Source: Limnohabitans sp. DM1 (GTDB taxonomy: Bacteria; Pseudomonadota; Gammaproteobacteria; Burkholderiales; Burkholderiaceae_C). From it: a stretch of DNA of 64,000 nucleotides. The translations under genes were made by a program, and so were the position numbers. Positions 1 to 10,127 of this stretch are shown piece after piece. The notes under the pieces are model-generated. The model was not told where the DNA came from and made no database searches. It worked only from the letters and a program-made list of their open reading frames with translations. How positions within the stretch are numbered: the first letter of the stretch is position 1; every line of letters starts with the position of its first letter. The stretch lies in assembly GCF_001269385.1 (NCBI RefSeq), contig NZ_CXOO01000023.1:20722-84721 (forward strand). Reading direction: 5' to 3'.

Positions 1-404
1 TCGCTCGCGCCCCAGTTTTCTTTGCGCTGGTAAGAGGGCAGCTCCAGGGCCACCACGGGAATGGTCAGCTTCAAAGCTTGGGCCAAACCACCCGGGTCGT
101 CCTGAATCAACTCCGCCGTGCAGGACGAGCCCACCAACATGGCCGCAGGATTGAAGCGCGCCATGGCTTGGCGTGCAGCGTCTTTGAAGAGTTCGGCCGT
201 GTCGCCGCCGAGATCACGCGCCTGGAAGGTGGTGTAGGTGACGGGCGGGCGGCGCGGCAGGCGCTCGATCATGGTGAAAAGCAGGTCGGCGTAGGTGTCG
301 CCTTGTGGGGCGTGCAGCACGTAGTGCACATCCGTCATGGCGGTGGCCACGCGCATCGCGCCCACATGGGGCGGTCCTTCGTAAGTCCAGAGCGTCAGTT
401 GCAT
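1..404 (-). CDS. bchB: Light-independent protochlorophyllide reductase subunit B (partial, N-terminal part)
   Basis: Encodes the first 134 residues of BchB; the rest lies beyond the left edge. With BchN it forms the NB protein of dark-operative protochlorophyllide reductase, which reduces ring D of protochlorophyllide using electrons from BchL. The N-terminus [19 protein letters not shown] is characteristic of the family. Asp36 (in [10 protein letters not shown]) matches the known unusual aspartate ligand of the NB-cluster. The ATG at 404-402 lies 16 bases after the bchN stop, so it is co-transcribed with bchF and bchN. In related phototrophs bchH, bchL and bchM often follow, but that cannot be checked here. 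Confidence 0.95.
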   Translation of the reverse strand, partial: MQLTLWTYEGPPHVGAMRVATAMTDVHYVLHAPQGDTYADLLFTMIERLPRRPPVTYTTFQARDLGGDTAELFKDAARQAMARFNPAAMLVGSSCTAELIQDDPGGLAQALKLTIPVVALELPSYQRKENWGAS

Positions 405-420
405 GGGGTGTTCCTGCGCC

Positions 421-2219
<1,799 letters not shown>

Positions 2220-2251
2220 GAGGACCTTGTGGTGTGGACGTCTTGGAATGA

Positions 2252-2292
2252 ATGTAAGTGGGCGCCCTGCTGTGTGTCAACATAAATTGACA
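2252..2292 (-). promoter_or_regulatory. Promoter of bchFNB with overlapping PpsR-type operator
   Basis: On the minus strand TTGACA (2280-2275), a 17-base spacer and TTACAT (2257-2252) form a good sigma-70 promoter about 30 bases before bchF. The perfect palindrome TGTCAATTTATGTTGACA (2292-2275) fits the CrtJ/PpsR consensus TGT-N12-ACA, and its 3' half is the -35 box, so bound repressor would block RNA polymerase. The site also lies in the gap before the rightward AerR/PpaA-like gene. Position and fit are seen; PpsR binding is inferred. Confidence 0.85.
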
Positions 2293-2465
2293 TATTTTAT
2301 TGATTCAAGGGTTTACACTGAAGGCAAGATATTGAATTCCCTGCACACTCAAGTTTGTGTTTTGCAGGCGCATTGCGATGTCCCGCTCAATGCAACTCTT
2401 GCGACGAACACTCCGAGCTGTTGGAGCCTGCCGCTGGTGTATCCCACAGATGATCGGTGCTTGTC

Positions 2466-3254
2466 ATGGCGCAATTCAATGTCGAAAACTCCCAGTTCCC
2501 ACCGCAGGCGGCCGGATTGGCGACGCAGTTGCCTGAAGCCTTGAGGCGGGGCGTGCCTGTTGGGCCCCGTTTGGTCGGCGGAACTTCTTTCGCGGGCAAG
2601 TCTGCGCTTGACCTGGCCCAGGTGCAGCACTTGGCGCAGGCCTGTTTGCAAGGGCTGGACGCCGCCAGGCGCGTGGTGTTTGGCTGGCAGCGCCAGGGGC
2701 AATCGCTCGAAGACATCTATCTGCAGGGCATCACCCCGTGTGCACGTTTGCTGGGCCAATGGTGGTGTTCGGATCGGCTGGATTTCGCCATGACGACCAT
2801 CGCGTCGTCCCATTTACAGCAGCTGTTGCACGATTTCAGTGCGGAGTTTCTGCTGGAATCGCCCCAGCAGCGCAATGGTCTGAGTCTGCTGTTATTGACC
2901 GAGCCCGGCGCTCAGCACAGCATGGGACTGTTCATGCTCAGCGAGTTTTTCAAACGTGCCGGTTGGGCTGTGACGGTGGGTGTCCCTCAGGATGTGGCCG
3001 AATTCAAACATCTGTTTTTGTCGGACTGGTTCGATGCCGCCGGTATTTCTGTTTCCACCGACAGGCACTTGCAGACACTGACCCATCTGTTGCCACCATT
3101 GCGTGAGGCGTCGGATAACCTGAATTTGCAGGTGTTCGTGGGCGGCCCCATGGCATTCATGGCCCCCGATTCGCTCAAGGGCTTGGCCGCCCAACTCGTG
3201 GCCGAAGATGCGCCCAAAACCGTGGCCTGTGTCACACAACTGCTGGTTTTGTGA
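2466..3254 (+). CDS. AerR/PpaA-like cobalamin-binding photosynthesis regulator (copy 1)
   Basis: 262-residue protein with a helical N-terminal half and a C-terminal B12-binding-like Rossmann domain (about 137-255). It lies directly before ppsR, where aerR/ppaA normally sits. In this family a cobalamin is held through a histidine in an H-x-x-G-type motif; here that is His151 in AQHSMGLFML. AerR and PpaA modulate CrtJ/PpsR, so this is probably the antirepressor partner of the next gene. The ATG at 2466 was chosen over an in-frame GTG three codons upstream. Copy 2 at 9282-10127 has the same layout; which of the two is the functional orthologue cannot be told here. Confidence 0.85.
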   Translation: MAQFNVENSQFPPQAAGLATQLPEALRRGVPVGPRLVGGTSFAGKSALDLAQVQHLAQACLQGLDAARRVVFGWQRQGQSLEDIYLQGITPCARLLGQWWCSDRLDFAMTTIASSHLQQLLHDFSAEFLLESPQQRNGLSLLLLTEPGAQHSMGLFMLSEFFKRAGWAVTVGVPQDVAEFKHLFLSDWFDAAGISVSTDRHLQTLTHLLPPLREASDNLNLQVFVGGPMAFMAPDSLKGLAAQLVAEDAPKTVACVTQLLVL

Positions 3255-3350
3255 TCCGCAAGCGTGACATAAAATGACAATTCAGATACTTTTATTACAT
3301 TTAATTCCCGGGGTTTTGGGGCTGTCAGGCAGACATCGCCCTATACTTAT

Positions 3351-3370
3351 TTGACAAATTAAAGTGTCAA
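3351..3370. promoter_or_regulatory. Palindrome upstream of ppsR with PpsR-like half-sites in reversed order
   Basis: TTGACA-N8-TGTCAA is a perfect inverted repeat ending 33 bases before ppsR. It uses the same half-site words as the PpsR operators of this window but in the opposite arrangement (TGACA first). It may be an autoregulatory site; no more can be read from sequence. Confidence 0.45.
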
Positions 3371-3403
3371 CTTCCTGATGATCCAACCCGTTTGTTTTAC
3401 AAC

Positions 3404-4792
3404 ATGAAGCTCCCCTCTCTGGACCCGTCCACATTCTCCCAATTGCTGGGGGTGGTGTCGGACCTCACCTTGGTCATGGACCCGCAAGGTGTGATCGAGG
3501 ATGTGTCAACCGGGCGAGACACCTTGGCCGCTTTGGGCTGCCAGGCCTGGGTGGGCCGCCGCTGGATCGACACCGTGACCAGCGAAAGCCGCATCAAGAT
3601 CCAGGAAATGCTGCAGTCCCAAGGCGTGTCCGACGTCATGCGCTGGCGGCATGTGAACCATCTGTCCGCTTTGGGCAGCGAGGTGGCTTTGCAATATGTG
3701 GTCTTGCCGCTGGGCGGGGGCAAATTGCTGGCCATGGGCCGCGACCTGGAAAGTCTGGCTGAATTGCAGCGCCGCCTGGTGGAAACCCAGCAATCCATGG
3801 AGCGTGACTACCTGCGCTTGCGCCACATCGAGGCACGTTACCGCGTCCTGTTTGATACCTCGTCTGAGGCTGTCTTGATGGTGGATGCCGCCACTCAGCG
3901 CGTGCTCGAAGCCAATGTGGGCGCACAAGCCTTGCTCAAAGACGCGGGCAAACGCCTGGTGGGCCGCGATGTGCGCGAATGTTTTGAAGGCGAAAGCCAG
4001 GGCGAAGTGCAGTCTTTGCTGCGCATGGCGCTGGCCACTGGCCGCATCGAGATGTGCTCGGCCCGCGTGGCGGGCTTGCCCTCGGCCTGGACGGTGTCGG
4101 CCACGGTGTTTCGTCAGGAGGGCGGGGCACAGTTTCTGGTGCGCCTGGTCACCCGCGAGGCTGCATCGGCCCCGCTGCACGATGCCGGATCTTCAGCCGC
4201 TTTGAGCGAGGCCATGGAGCGCTTCCCGGATGGCTGGCTGTTGACCGATACCTCGGGCTTGATCAAAAGCGTGAACGAAGAGGGCATGGCTTTGTTGGGC
4301 CTGACGGCCTCGTCCCAAGTGGTGGGCCAAAGTCTGGAGCGCTGGTTGTTGCGCGGTGCGGTGGACTGGGGGGTGCTCAACACCAGCTTGCGCCAGCAAT
4401 TGCCGGTGCGCAATTTCGCCACCGAAGTGCGCACCCTGTCGGGCATGACCTTGCCGGTCGAGGTGTCGGCCGTGTGCCTGGCGCGCCCCGAGCCGATGTA
4501 CGCCTTTTTTGTGCGCGACATGGACCGCCGTTTGCAAGGCGGGGCCTCGGTGGCGCAAAGCCAGAGCAACCCGTTTGCCGACCTGTCGCAGTTGGTGGGG
4601 CGTCGCCCGATCAAGGACATTGTGGGCGAGACGGTGGACACCATCGAGCGCCTGTGCATCGAAGCGGCCCTGGAGCTGACCCACAACAACCGCGCCTCGG
4701 CGGCGGAAATGCTGGGTTTGTCGCGTCAGAGCCTGTACGTCAAGCTGCGCCGCTTTGGCATGGTGGCCGAGGCCGAAGCCGACGCGCCTTGA
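3404..4792 (+). CDS. ppsR: PpsR/CrtJ photosynthesis transcriptional repressor
   Basis: 462-residue PpsR, the redox- and light-responsive repressor of bacteriochlorophyll, carotenoid and light-harvesting genes. It has an N-terminal PAS-like region, a glutamine-containing helix (about 120-140), two further PAS-like regions (about 145-245 and 265-370) and a C-terminal Fis-type helix-turn-helix. The motif NNRASAAEMLGLSRQSLYV is near-diagnostic. Cys418 (in IERLCIEAAL) sits at the position of the redox-active cysteine in CrtJ/PpsR. The ATG at 3404 is preferred to an in-frame TTG four codons upstream. Its predicted sites TGT-N12-ACA occur before bchF, bchG, bchI, ccmA and the NnrU gene. Confidence 0.95.
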   Translation: MKLPSLDPSTFSQLLGVVSDLTLVMDPQGVIEDVSTGRDTLAALGCQAWVGRRWIDTVTSESRIKIQEMLQSQGVSDVMRWRHVNHLSALGSEVALQYVVLPLGGGKLLAMGRDLESLAELQRRLVETQQSMERDYLRLRHIEARYRVLFDTSSEAVLMVDAATQRVLEANVGAQALLKDAGKRLVGRDVRECFEGESQGEVQSLLRMALATGRIEMCSARVAGLPSAWTVSATVFRQEGGAQFLVRLVTREAASAPLHDAGSSAALSEAMERFPDGWLLTDTSGLIKSVNEEGMALLGLTASSQVVGQSLERWLLRGAVDWGVLNTSLRQQLPVRNFATEVRTLSGMTLPVEVSAVCLARPEPMYAFFVRDMDRRLQGGASVAQSQSNPFADLSQLVGRRPIKDIVGETVDTIERLCIEAALELTHNNRASAAEMLGLSRQSLYVKLRRFGMVAEAEADAP

Positions 4793-4796
4793 GGGT

Positions 4797-4837
4797 TGTC
4801 ACGCTGGATTGACATTAAGTGTCAATCCCAATTGACA
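4797..4837. promoter_or_regulatory. Two tandem PpsR-type operators upstream of bchG
   Basis: TGTCACGCTGGATTGACA (4797-4814) and TGTCAATCCCAATTGACA (4820-4837) both match TGTCA-N8-TGACA exactly. Their starts are 23 bases apart, about two helical turns, suiting cooperative binding by PpsR tetramers. The second ends 28 bases before the bchG start. A weak -10 (CACAAT, 4854-4859) lies 16 bases after the downstream TTGACA; if used, the bchG mRNA would be nearly leaderless. Confidence 0.85.
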
Positions 4838-4865
4838 TTTCAAAAACTCTCTTCACAATGGGGGC

Positions 4866-5822
4866 ATGGACACCCCACCCTTGGCCCACTCGCCACACAC
4901 CCAGGCCACAGCACCACCGCTGAACCGGCCTGCTTTGCGCACGGTGGCCGAATTCCTCAAACCCATCACCTGGTTTCCGCCCATGTGGGCTTTTGCCTGC
5001 GGCGTGGTGGCCTCGGGCCAGGACATCGGTGCCCATTGGGCTTTGTTGCTTTTGGGTTTGGTGTTGACCGGCCCGCTGGTGTGCGCCAGCAGCCAAGCGG
5101 TGAATGACTGGTTTGACCGGCATGTGGATGCCATCAACGAACCCAACCGCCCCATCCCCTCGGGCCGCATGCCTGGTCGCTGGGGTTTGGGCATTGCCAT
5201 TGCATGGACCGCGTTCTCGCTGCTCTGGGCCACGCTCATGGGGCCTTGGGGCTTTGTGGCCTGCGCTCTGGCCATTGCGCTGTCGTGGGCCTACAGCGCG
5301 CCACCCGTGCGCTTGAAAAACAACGGCTGGTGGGGCAACGCAGCTTGCGCCCTGAGTTACGAAGGACTGGCCTGGCTCACGGGCACGGCCGTGATGCTGG
5401 GTGGGGCTTGGCCGGGGTCGCATTCGGTGGCGCTGGCGATGCTCTACAGCGTGGGGGCACACGGCATCATGACGCTCAACGATTTCAAGGCCATCGAGGG
5501 CGACCGGCGTATGGGCGTGGCCTCGCTGCCGGTGCAGCTGGGTGCGCACGGTGCAGCGCGCATGGCTTGTGTGTTCATGCTGGTGCCGCAGGGGGTGGTG
5601 GCGGTTTTGTTGCTCAACTGGCAGCTGCCATGGCACGCCACAGCTGTCTTGGCTTTGGCGGTCTTGCAAGGGCCTTTGATGCTGAAATTTTTGCGCCAAC
5701 CCATTGAGCGTGCCTTGCATGTCTCGGCCTTTGGTGTGCCGCTGTTCGTCAGCGGCATGATGGTCAGCGCCTGGGGCTTGCGCCAGTTGAGCGGCTTGCA
5801 CAGCAGCGTGGGGGTTCTATGA
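4866..5822 (+). CDS. bchG: Bacteriochlorophyll synthase (UbiA-type prenyltransferase)
   Basis: 318-residue polytopic membrane enzyme that esterifies bacteriochlorophyllide a with geranylgeranyl or phytyl diphosphate. The first Asp-rich UbiA motif is NDWFDRHVDAINEP (Asp81, Asp84, Asp88), and the second is around NDFKAIEGDRRMG at about residue 205; both bind the Mg-diphosphate. Eight or nine hydrophobic segments are visible. It is the first gene of bchG - PucC-family - bchP, the classical order in purple bacteria, and overlaps the next gene by ATGA. Two perfect PpsR-type palindromes precede it. Confidence 0.95.
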   Translation: MDTPPLAHSPHTQATAPPLNRPALRTVAEFLKPITWFPPMWAFACGVVASGQDIGAHWALLLLGLVLTGPLVCASSQAVNDWFDRHVDAINEPNRPIPSGRMPGRWGLGIAIAWTAFSLLWATLMGPWGFVACALAIALSWAYSAPPVRLKNNGWWGNAACALSYEGLAWLTGTAVMLGGAWPGSHSVALAMLYSVGAHGIMTLNDFKAIEGDRRMGVASLPVQLGAHGAARMACVFMLVPQGVVAVLLLNWQLPWHATAVLALAVLQGPLMLKFLRQPIERALHVSAFGVPLFVSGMMVSAWGLRQLSGLHSSVGVL

Positions 5823-7189
5823 ACACACCGATGAACGCACAGGTTTTTGGCTGGTTCCAGATCATCCGCTTGGGGCTGATCCAGGCCTGTTTGGGCGCGG
5901 TGGTGGTGGTGACCACGTCCACGCTCAACCGCATCATGGTGGTCGAGCTGGCGCTGCCCGCCTTGCTGCCGGGTTTTTTGGTGGCTTGGCATTACGCGGT
6001 GCAAATGGTGCGCCCGCGCATGGGTTTTGGTTCCGACAAGGGGCGGCGCAGCACGCCCTGGATGATGGGCGGCATGCTGGTGCTGGGTGTGGGCGGCGTC
6101 ATGGCCGCTTGGGCCACGGTGTGGATGGCCTCTCAGCCTTTTTATGGCGCACTGCTGGCCTGGTTGTCTTTCAGCCTGATTGGCTTGGGCGTGAGCGCCT
6201 GCGGTACATCGCTGCTGGCGCTGATGGCCAAACGCGTGCCCGATGAGCGCCGGGCGCCCGCGGCCACCACCGTGTGGCTGATGATGATTGTGGGCTTTGC
6301 CGTCACTGCCGGGGTGGTGGGCAAGCTGATCGATCCTTACAGCCCTCAGGTGCTGCTGCAGGTCTCGGCGGGGCTGAGCCTGGTCACAGCCTGCATCACG
6401 GCCCTGTGTTTGTGGGGCCTGGAAAAAGACGGCGACCCCTCAGGGGCCGTGGCGCCGAGCGTGAGCACCGAGCGCCTGCAAAAACAAAATTTCAAAGAGG
6501 CCTTCCAAGAGGTGTGGGCCGAGCCTGCGGCGCGCACCTTCACCGTGTTTGTGTTCATGTCCATGCTGGCTTACAGCGCGCAGGATTTGATTCTGGAGCC
6601 CTTCGCGGGCGCGGTGCACGGCTTCACGCCGGGGCAGACCACGCAGCTGTCGGGCTGGCACCACATGGGCGTGCTGGTGGGCATGCTGGCGGTGGCCGGG
6701 GCCGGTTCGCGTTGGGTCGCGGGGCGCTTGGGCTCGGTGCAGGCCTGGATGGTGGGCGGGTGCCTCGTGTCGGCGCTGGCCACGGTGGGTTTGGTCAGCT
6801 CGGCGCTGTCGGTCGATTGGCCGCTCAAGGCCAATGTGGTGTTTCTGGGTGTGGCCAACGGCGCGTTCTCGATCGCGGCGATTGCCACCATGATGCGCCT
6901 GGCCGGTGAAGGCGGCCCGGGCCGTGAAGGCACACGCATGGGTTTGTGGGGCGCTGCGCAAGCTGCGGCCTTTGGTTTGGGGGGATTGCTCGGCACCGCT
7001 GCCAGCGACCTGGCCCATGCCTTGTTGGGGGAACAACGCACGGCCTATGCAGCCGTGTTTGGCATGCAAGCGCTCATGTTTGCGGTCTCGGCGGCGGTGG
7101 CTTCGCGCCTGCGCACCGGGCCAGCAAGGCAGCGAGCGCCTTTGCGTTTTGACGGTCCCGTATTGCTCAAAGGTGGGTCAAGCTCATGA
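5819..7189 (+). CDS. PucC/LhaA/Bch2-family major facilitator protein
   Basis: 456-residue 12-helix MFS-type protein of the bacteriochlorophyll delivery family, which assists light-harvesting complex assembly. RPRMGFGSDKGRRSTPWM, in the loop after the second helix, is a family hallmark. It sits between bchG and bchP with ATGA overlaps on both sides, the position of orf428/bch2 in Rhodobacter; LhaA and PucC are close paralogues, so no symbol is given. The substrate is not known; chaperoning newly esterified bacteriochlorophyll into LH1 or LH2 is the usual idea. Confidence 0.9.
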   Translation: MNTPMNAQVFGWFQIIRLGLIQACLGAVVVVTTSTLNRIMVVELALPALLPGFLVAWHYAVQMVRPRMGFGSDKGRRSTPWMMGGMLVLGVGGVMAAWATVWMASQPFYGALLAWLSFSLIGLGVSACGTSLLALMAKRVPDERRAPAATTVWLMMIVGFAVTAGVVGKLIDPYSPQVLLQVSAGLSLVTACITALCLWGLEKDGDPSGAVAPSVSTERLQKQNFKEAFQEVWAEPAARTFTVFVFMSMLAYSAQDLILEPFAGAVHGFTPGQTTQLSGWHHMGVLVGMLAVAGAGSRWVAGRLGSVQAWMVGGCLVSALATVGLVSSALSVDWPLKANVVFLGVANGAFSIAAIATMMRLAGEGGPGREGTRMGLWGAAQAAAFGLGGLLGTAASDLAHALLGEQRTAYAAVFGMQALMFAVSAAVASRLRTGPARQRAPLRFDGPVLLKGGSSS

Positions 7190-8394
7190 ACCAAACCGAT
7201 TACGACTTTGTGGTGGTGGGCGGAGGGCCTTCGGGCGCGACCGCCGCACACGATTTGGTGCGCCAAGGCTGGCGCGTGTTGTTGCTCGACCGCCAGGGCC
7301 GCACCAAACCCTGCGGCGGCGCGATCCCGCCGCGCCTGATCCAGGACTTTGACATTCCCGACCACCTGCTGGTGGCCAAGGTGCGTTGTGCCCGCATGAT
7401 CTCGCCCACCGACAACAAAGTCGACATCCCGATCGACAACGGCTTTGTCGGCATGGTGGACCGCGACGAATTCGACGAGTACTTGCGCGATCGCGCCGCC
7501 CAGTCGGGTGCGGTGCGTTGCCAGGCGATTTTTGACAAGCTGCAGCACGACGACAGCGGCCAGTTGTGGGTGCACTACACCCCGGTCACGCCCAAAGAAC
7601 ACGCGGCGCTGGAGCACGCTCAACCCGTCAAGGTGTCGACCCGCATGGTGGTGGGGGCCGACGGTGCGCGCTCTGAAGTGGCGCGCCAAGCCATTCCCAA
7701 TGCGCACAAAACCAAGTATGTTTTTGCGTACCACGAGATCATCGAGTCGCCTGTGGGCCAGCCCGGCTACGACGCGGCGCGATGCGACGTGTATTACCAA
7801 GGCGAGGTTTCGCCAGACTTTTATGGCTGGGTCTTCCCGCACGGCAAGACCATGAGCGTGGGCATGGGCAGCGCCGACAAAGGGTATTCGCTGCGCAGTG
7901 CCACGGCGCGCTTGCGCGAGATTGCGGGACTGACCCATGCGCCCACCTTGCGCCGCGAGGGTGCACCCATCCCGCTCAAGCCCTTGCCCCAGTGGGACAA
8001 CGGCCGCGACGTGGTGGTGATTGGCGACGCTGCAGGCGTGGTGGCGCCGTCGTCGGGCGAAGGCATTTACTACGCCATGGACTGTGCCCGGCGCGTGGCC
8101 AAGGCAGCCCATGAGGCCCTCAAAACCGGCAACAGCGCCTGCCTGAAGCAAGGCCGCAAGAGCTTCATGAAGCAGCACGGCCGCGTGTTCTGGATCTTGG
8201 GCGTGATGCAGTACTTCTGGTACCAAAACGACAAACGCCGCGAAAAGTTCGTCAAGATCTGCGAAGACCGCGATGTGCAGCGCTTGACGTTTGAGTCCTA
8301 CATGAACAAGGAACTCGCTCGTAAGGACCCGATGGCCCATGTGCGTATCTTCATCAAGGACATGGCCCACCTGCTGGGCTTGGCACGAACGTGA
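7186..8394 (+). CDS. bchP: Geranylgeranyl diphosphate / geranylgeranyl-bacteriochlorophyll reductase
   Basis: 402-residue FAD-dependent reductase that saturates three double bonds of the geranylgeranyl tail to give phytyl. The N-terminus DFVVVGGGPSGATAAHDL is the dinucleotide-binding fold. GDAAGVVAPSSGEGIYYAMD at about residue 279 is the second FAD motif and is diagnostic of the ChlP/BchP family. KPCGGAIPPRL follows the first strand as expected. It is the last gene of the bchG operon, translationally coupled by ATGA to the PucC-family gene. Nothing unusual is seen. Confidence 0.95.
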   Translation: MNQTDYDFVVVGGGPSGATAAHDLVRQGWRVLLLDRQGRTKPCGGAIPPRLIQDFDIPDHLLVAKVRCARMISPTDNKVDIPIDNGFVGMVDRDEFDEYLRDRAAQSGAVRCQAIFDKLQHDDSGQLWVHYTPVTPKEHAALEHAQPVKVSTRMVVGADGARSEVARQAIPNAHKTKYVFAYHEIIESPVGQPGYDAARCDVYYQGEVSPDFYGWVFPHGKTMSVGMGSADKGYSLRSATARLREIAGLTHAPTLRREGAPIPLKPLPQWDNGRDVVVIGDAAGVVAPSSGEGIYYAMDCARRVAKAAHEALKTGNSACLKQGRKSFMKQHGRVFWILGVMQYFWYQNDKRREKFVKICEDRDVQRLTFESYMNKELARKDPMAHVRIFIKDMAHLLGLART

Positions 8395-8492
8395 AGATGG
8401 CGCACCTGAAGACTGCGAACCCGAAGGCCGTGCACTTTTTCTGTGCGTGCGCTTGCACAGTCCGCGCTCAGGCCTGACGGACAATCAAGTCC

Positions 8493-8996
8493 ATGAATCT
8501 TCCCCGGATACCGCAAGCCCTGAGCCGACTGCTTGTCGCTTTCGTGCTGAGTTACGCCACCGCTGGTATTGGCGCCGCACTGACCGAGTTGGGACCGTGG
8601 TATTTTGCGCTGCGCCATCCGCCCTGGAAGCCACCCGACGCCGCCTTTGGTGTGATCTGGAGCACGATCTTCACCTTGTGTGCCATCAGCGGCTGGCTGG
8701 CCTGGCAAGCGGCTCACACCCGCGTGTTGCGCATGCGCGTGGCGTGGTTGTTTGGCGTGAATGCCGTGCTCAACATCTTTTGGAGTGCGCTTTACTTCAA
8801 ATTGCAGCGCCCGGACTGGGCGCTGCTGGAGGTGGTGTTTTTGTGGCTGTCCATCCTGGCCTTGATGGTGGGCCTGTGGCGGCTGTCGCGTTGGGCCAGT
8901 TTGCTATTGCTCACCTATTGGGTCTGGGTCAGCATCGCCGCAGTTTTGAACCTGCAAACCGTACAACTCAATGGGCCTTTTACTGGGGTTTTGTGA
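8493..8996 (+). CDS. tspO: TspO/MBR-family membrane protein
   Basis: 167-residue protein with five hydrophobic helices, the TspO (peripheral benzodiazepine receptor-like) fold. RHPPWKPPDAAFGVIWS and the Trp-rich NAVLNIFWSALYF segment match family positions. In Rhodobacter sphaeroides TspO is an outer-membrane tetrapyrrole-related sensor that dampens photosynthesis gene expression, so its place after bchP fits. A gap of 98 bases separates it from bchP, with no clear terminator or PpsR site, so it may be transcribed from the bchG operon or separately. Confidence 0.9.
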   Translation: MNLPRIPQALSRLLVAFVLSYATAGIGAALTELGPWYFALRHPPWKPPDAAFGVIWSTIFTLCAISGWLAWQAAHTRVLRMRVAWLFGVNAVLNIFWSALYFKLQRPDWALLEVVFLWLSILALMVGLWRLSRWASLLLLTYWVWVSIAAVLNLQTVQLNGPFTGVL

Positions 8997-9059
8997 TGTT
9001 TTGACACCCAATGAACGAGGCCTCATGGCGTGCGCGCAAGGCCTCTGGGCCATCTTGGG

Positions 9060-9097
9060 GTAGGCGCCCACCCTGTGGGCGATGGGCGTGGGGCGAG
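9060..9097. repeat. Degenerate REP-like element, family A
   Basis: TAGGCGCCCACCCTGTGGGC followed by GATGGGCGTG is a degenerate copy of the palindromic repeat found intact at 23803-23867. It lies after tspO, the usual extragenic place for REP elements. Confidence 0.6.
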
Positions 9098-9154
9098 CCC
9101 CACAAACCAAAAAAAGAATTCCAAGCGTGTCAATCCTAGGGTTTCTCAGGCTTG

Positions 9155-9168
9155 TTGATGCAAGTCAA
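9155..9168. promoter_or_regulatory. Possible FNR-type site upstream of the second AerR/PpaA-like gene
   Basis: TTGATGCAAGTCAA matches the FNR consensus TTGAT-N4-ATCAA at nine of ten defined bases. It lies 113 bases before the chosen start. No convincing core promoter was seen around it, so this is only a candidate oxygen-control site. Confidence 0.35.
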
Positions 9169-9281
9169 TGAATTTATAAACCCAACAGCAACAGCGGACC
9201 GGCAAGCTATGTCGCTGGCGAATTGACGCCCCGGTTTTCACCTTCCAAAAGGGTGACACGCTCGTGTTGCCAGGAATGTGC

Positions 9282-10127
9282 ATGTCTGAGTTCAATGACT
9301 TGGGTGGTCCATCGAATGGGTTGAAGCGGACTCACAGTCTGCCGGAGGATTGCAAAGAATCCCTGCTGGCCGTGATTGAAAAGCAGATCATTCCCCGATT
9401 GCTCAATGTGCAGCAATTTTTTCCAGTCAAGGCCCAAAAGGCTCTGGCCAGAAGCGAAACCGAGTCTGTCGATGAGCAGCCTGAATTCAAGGCTTTCACT
9501 CAGCACTGCCTCAGTGGTGATGCCTTGAAGGCCAACCAGATCGTGGATGCCTTGAGTGACAGGGGTTTGGCACATGACCGAATTTTTTTGGAGCTGATCA
9601 CCCCTGCGGCCCGCCATTTGGGGGTCTTGTGGGAGCAGGATTTGTGCGATTTCACCCAAGTCACCTGCGGCTTGGCCATGATGCACCAGATGATTTACCG
9701 GCTGGGTTATGAGTCGCCCGCCGGGCAGCCTGATGTGGGCGAGCGTGAACGGGTCATGTTGGCCTGTGCACCGGGTTCGCAGCATTTTTTGGGCCTGACC
9801 ATCGTGGCCGATTTTTTCCGACAAGCAGGCTCAGAAGTGGTGCTCGAGATCTCCTCCACCGAGTCCGAGTTGTTGCGGGCGGTGGCCAACGAGTGGTTTG
9901 ACGTGGTGGGCATTTCGGTCGCCCTGCAGGCGCAGTTGCAAACTTTGCCCGACTTGATTGCGCACTTGCGCGCCAGTTCGGGCAACCCGCAAGTGCGGGT
10001 GGTGCTGGGTGGACCCATTTTCCTGCTGCAGGAATTCAGTCCACAAACACTGGGCGCGGACGGCATCTTCACGGATGCACGGGAGGCCGTGGGCGCCGTC
10101 AAGCGTTTGGTTCGCTCCACTTATTGA
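9282..10127 (+). CDS. AerR/PpaA-like cobalamin-binding regulator (copy 2)
   Basis: 281-residue paralogue of the gene at 2466. The N-terminal half includes a B12-binding-associated helical region (ITPAARHLGVLWEQDLCDF, about 106-124). The C-terminal Rossmann-like domain (about 157-275) carries His168 in GSQHFLGL, at the cobalamin-ligand position, and VVLGGPIF near the end. The ATG at 9282 is chosen because AGGA sits six bases upstream; in-frame GTG (9264) and ATG (9276) are less well placed. It probably tunes PpsR or another photosynthesis regulator in response to light or B12. Its 3' end overlaps the convergent antiporter gene by seven bases. Confidence 0.82.
   Translation: MSEFNDLGGPSNGLKRTHSLPEDCKESLLAVIEKQIIPRLLNVQQFFPVKAQKALARSETESVDEQPEFKAFTQHCLSGDALKANQIVDALSDRGLAHDRIFLELITPAARHLGVLWEQDLCDFTQVTCGLAMMHQMIYRLGYESPAGQPDVGERERVMLACAPGSQHFLGLTIVADFFRQAGSEVVLEISSTESELLRAVANEWFDVVGISVALQAQLQTLPDLIAHLRASSGNPQVRVVLGGPIFLLQEFSPQTLGADGIFTDAREAVGAVKRLVRSTY

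Noticed and set aside
2301..2317. TGA-N11-ACA sequence near the bchF promoter as another PpsR site
   Set aside because: Spacing and first half-site do not fit TGT-N12-ACA.
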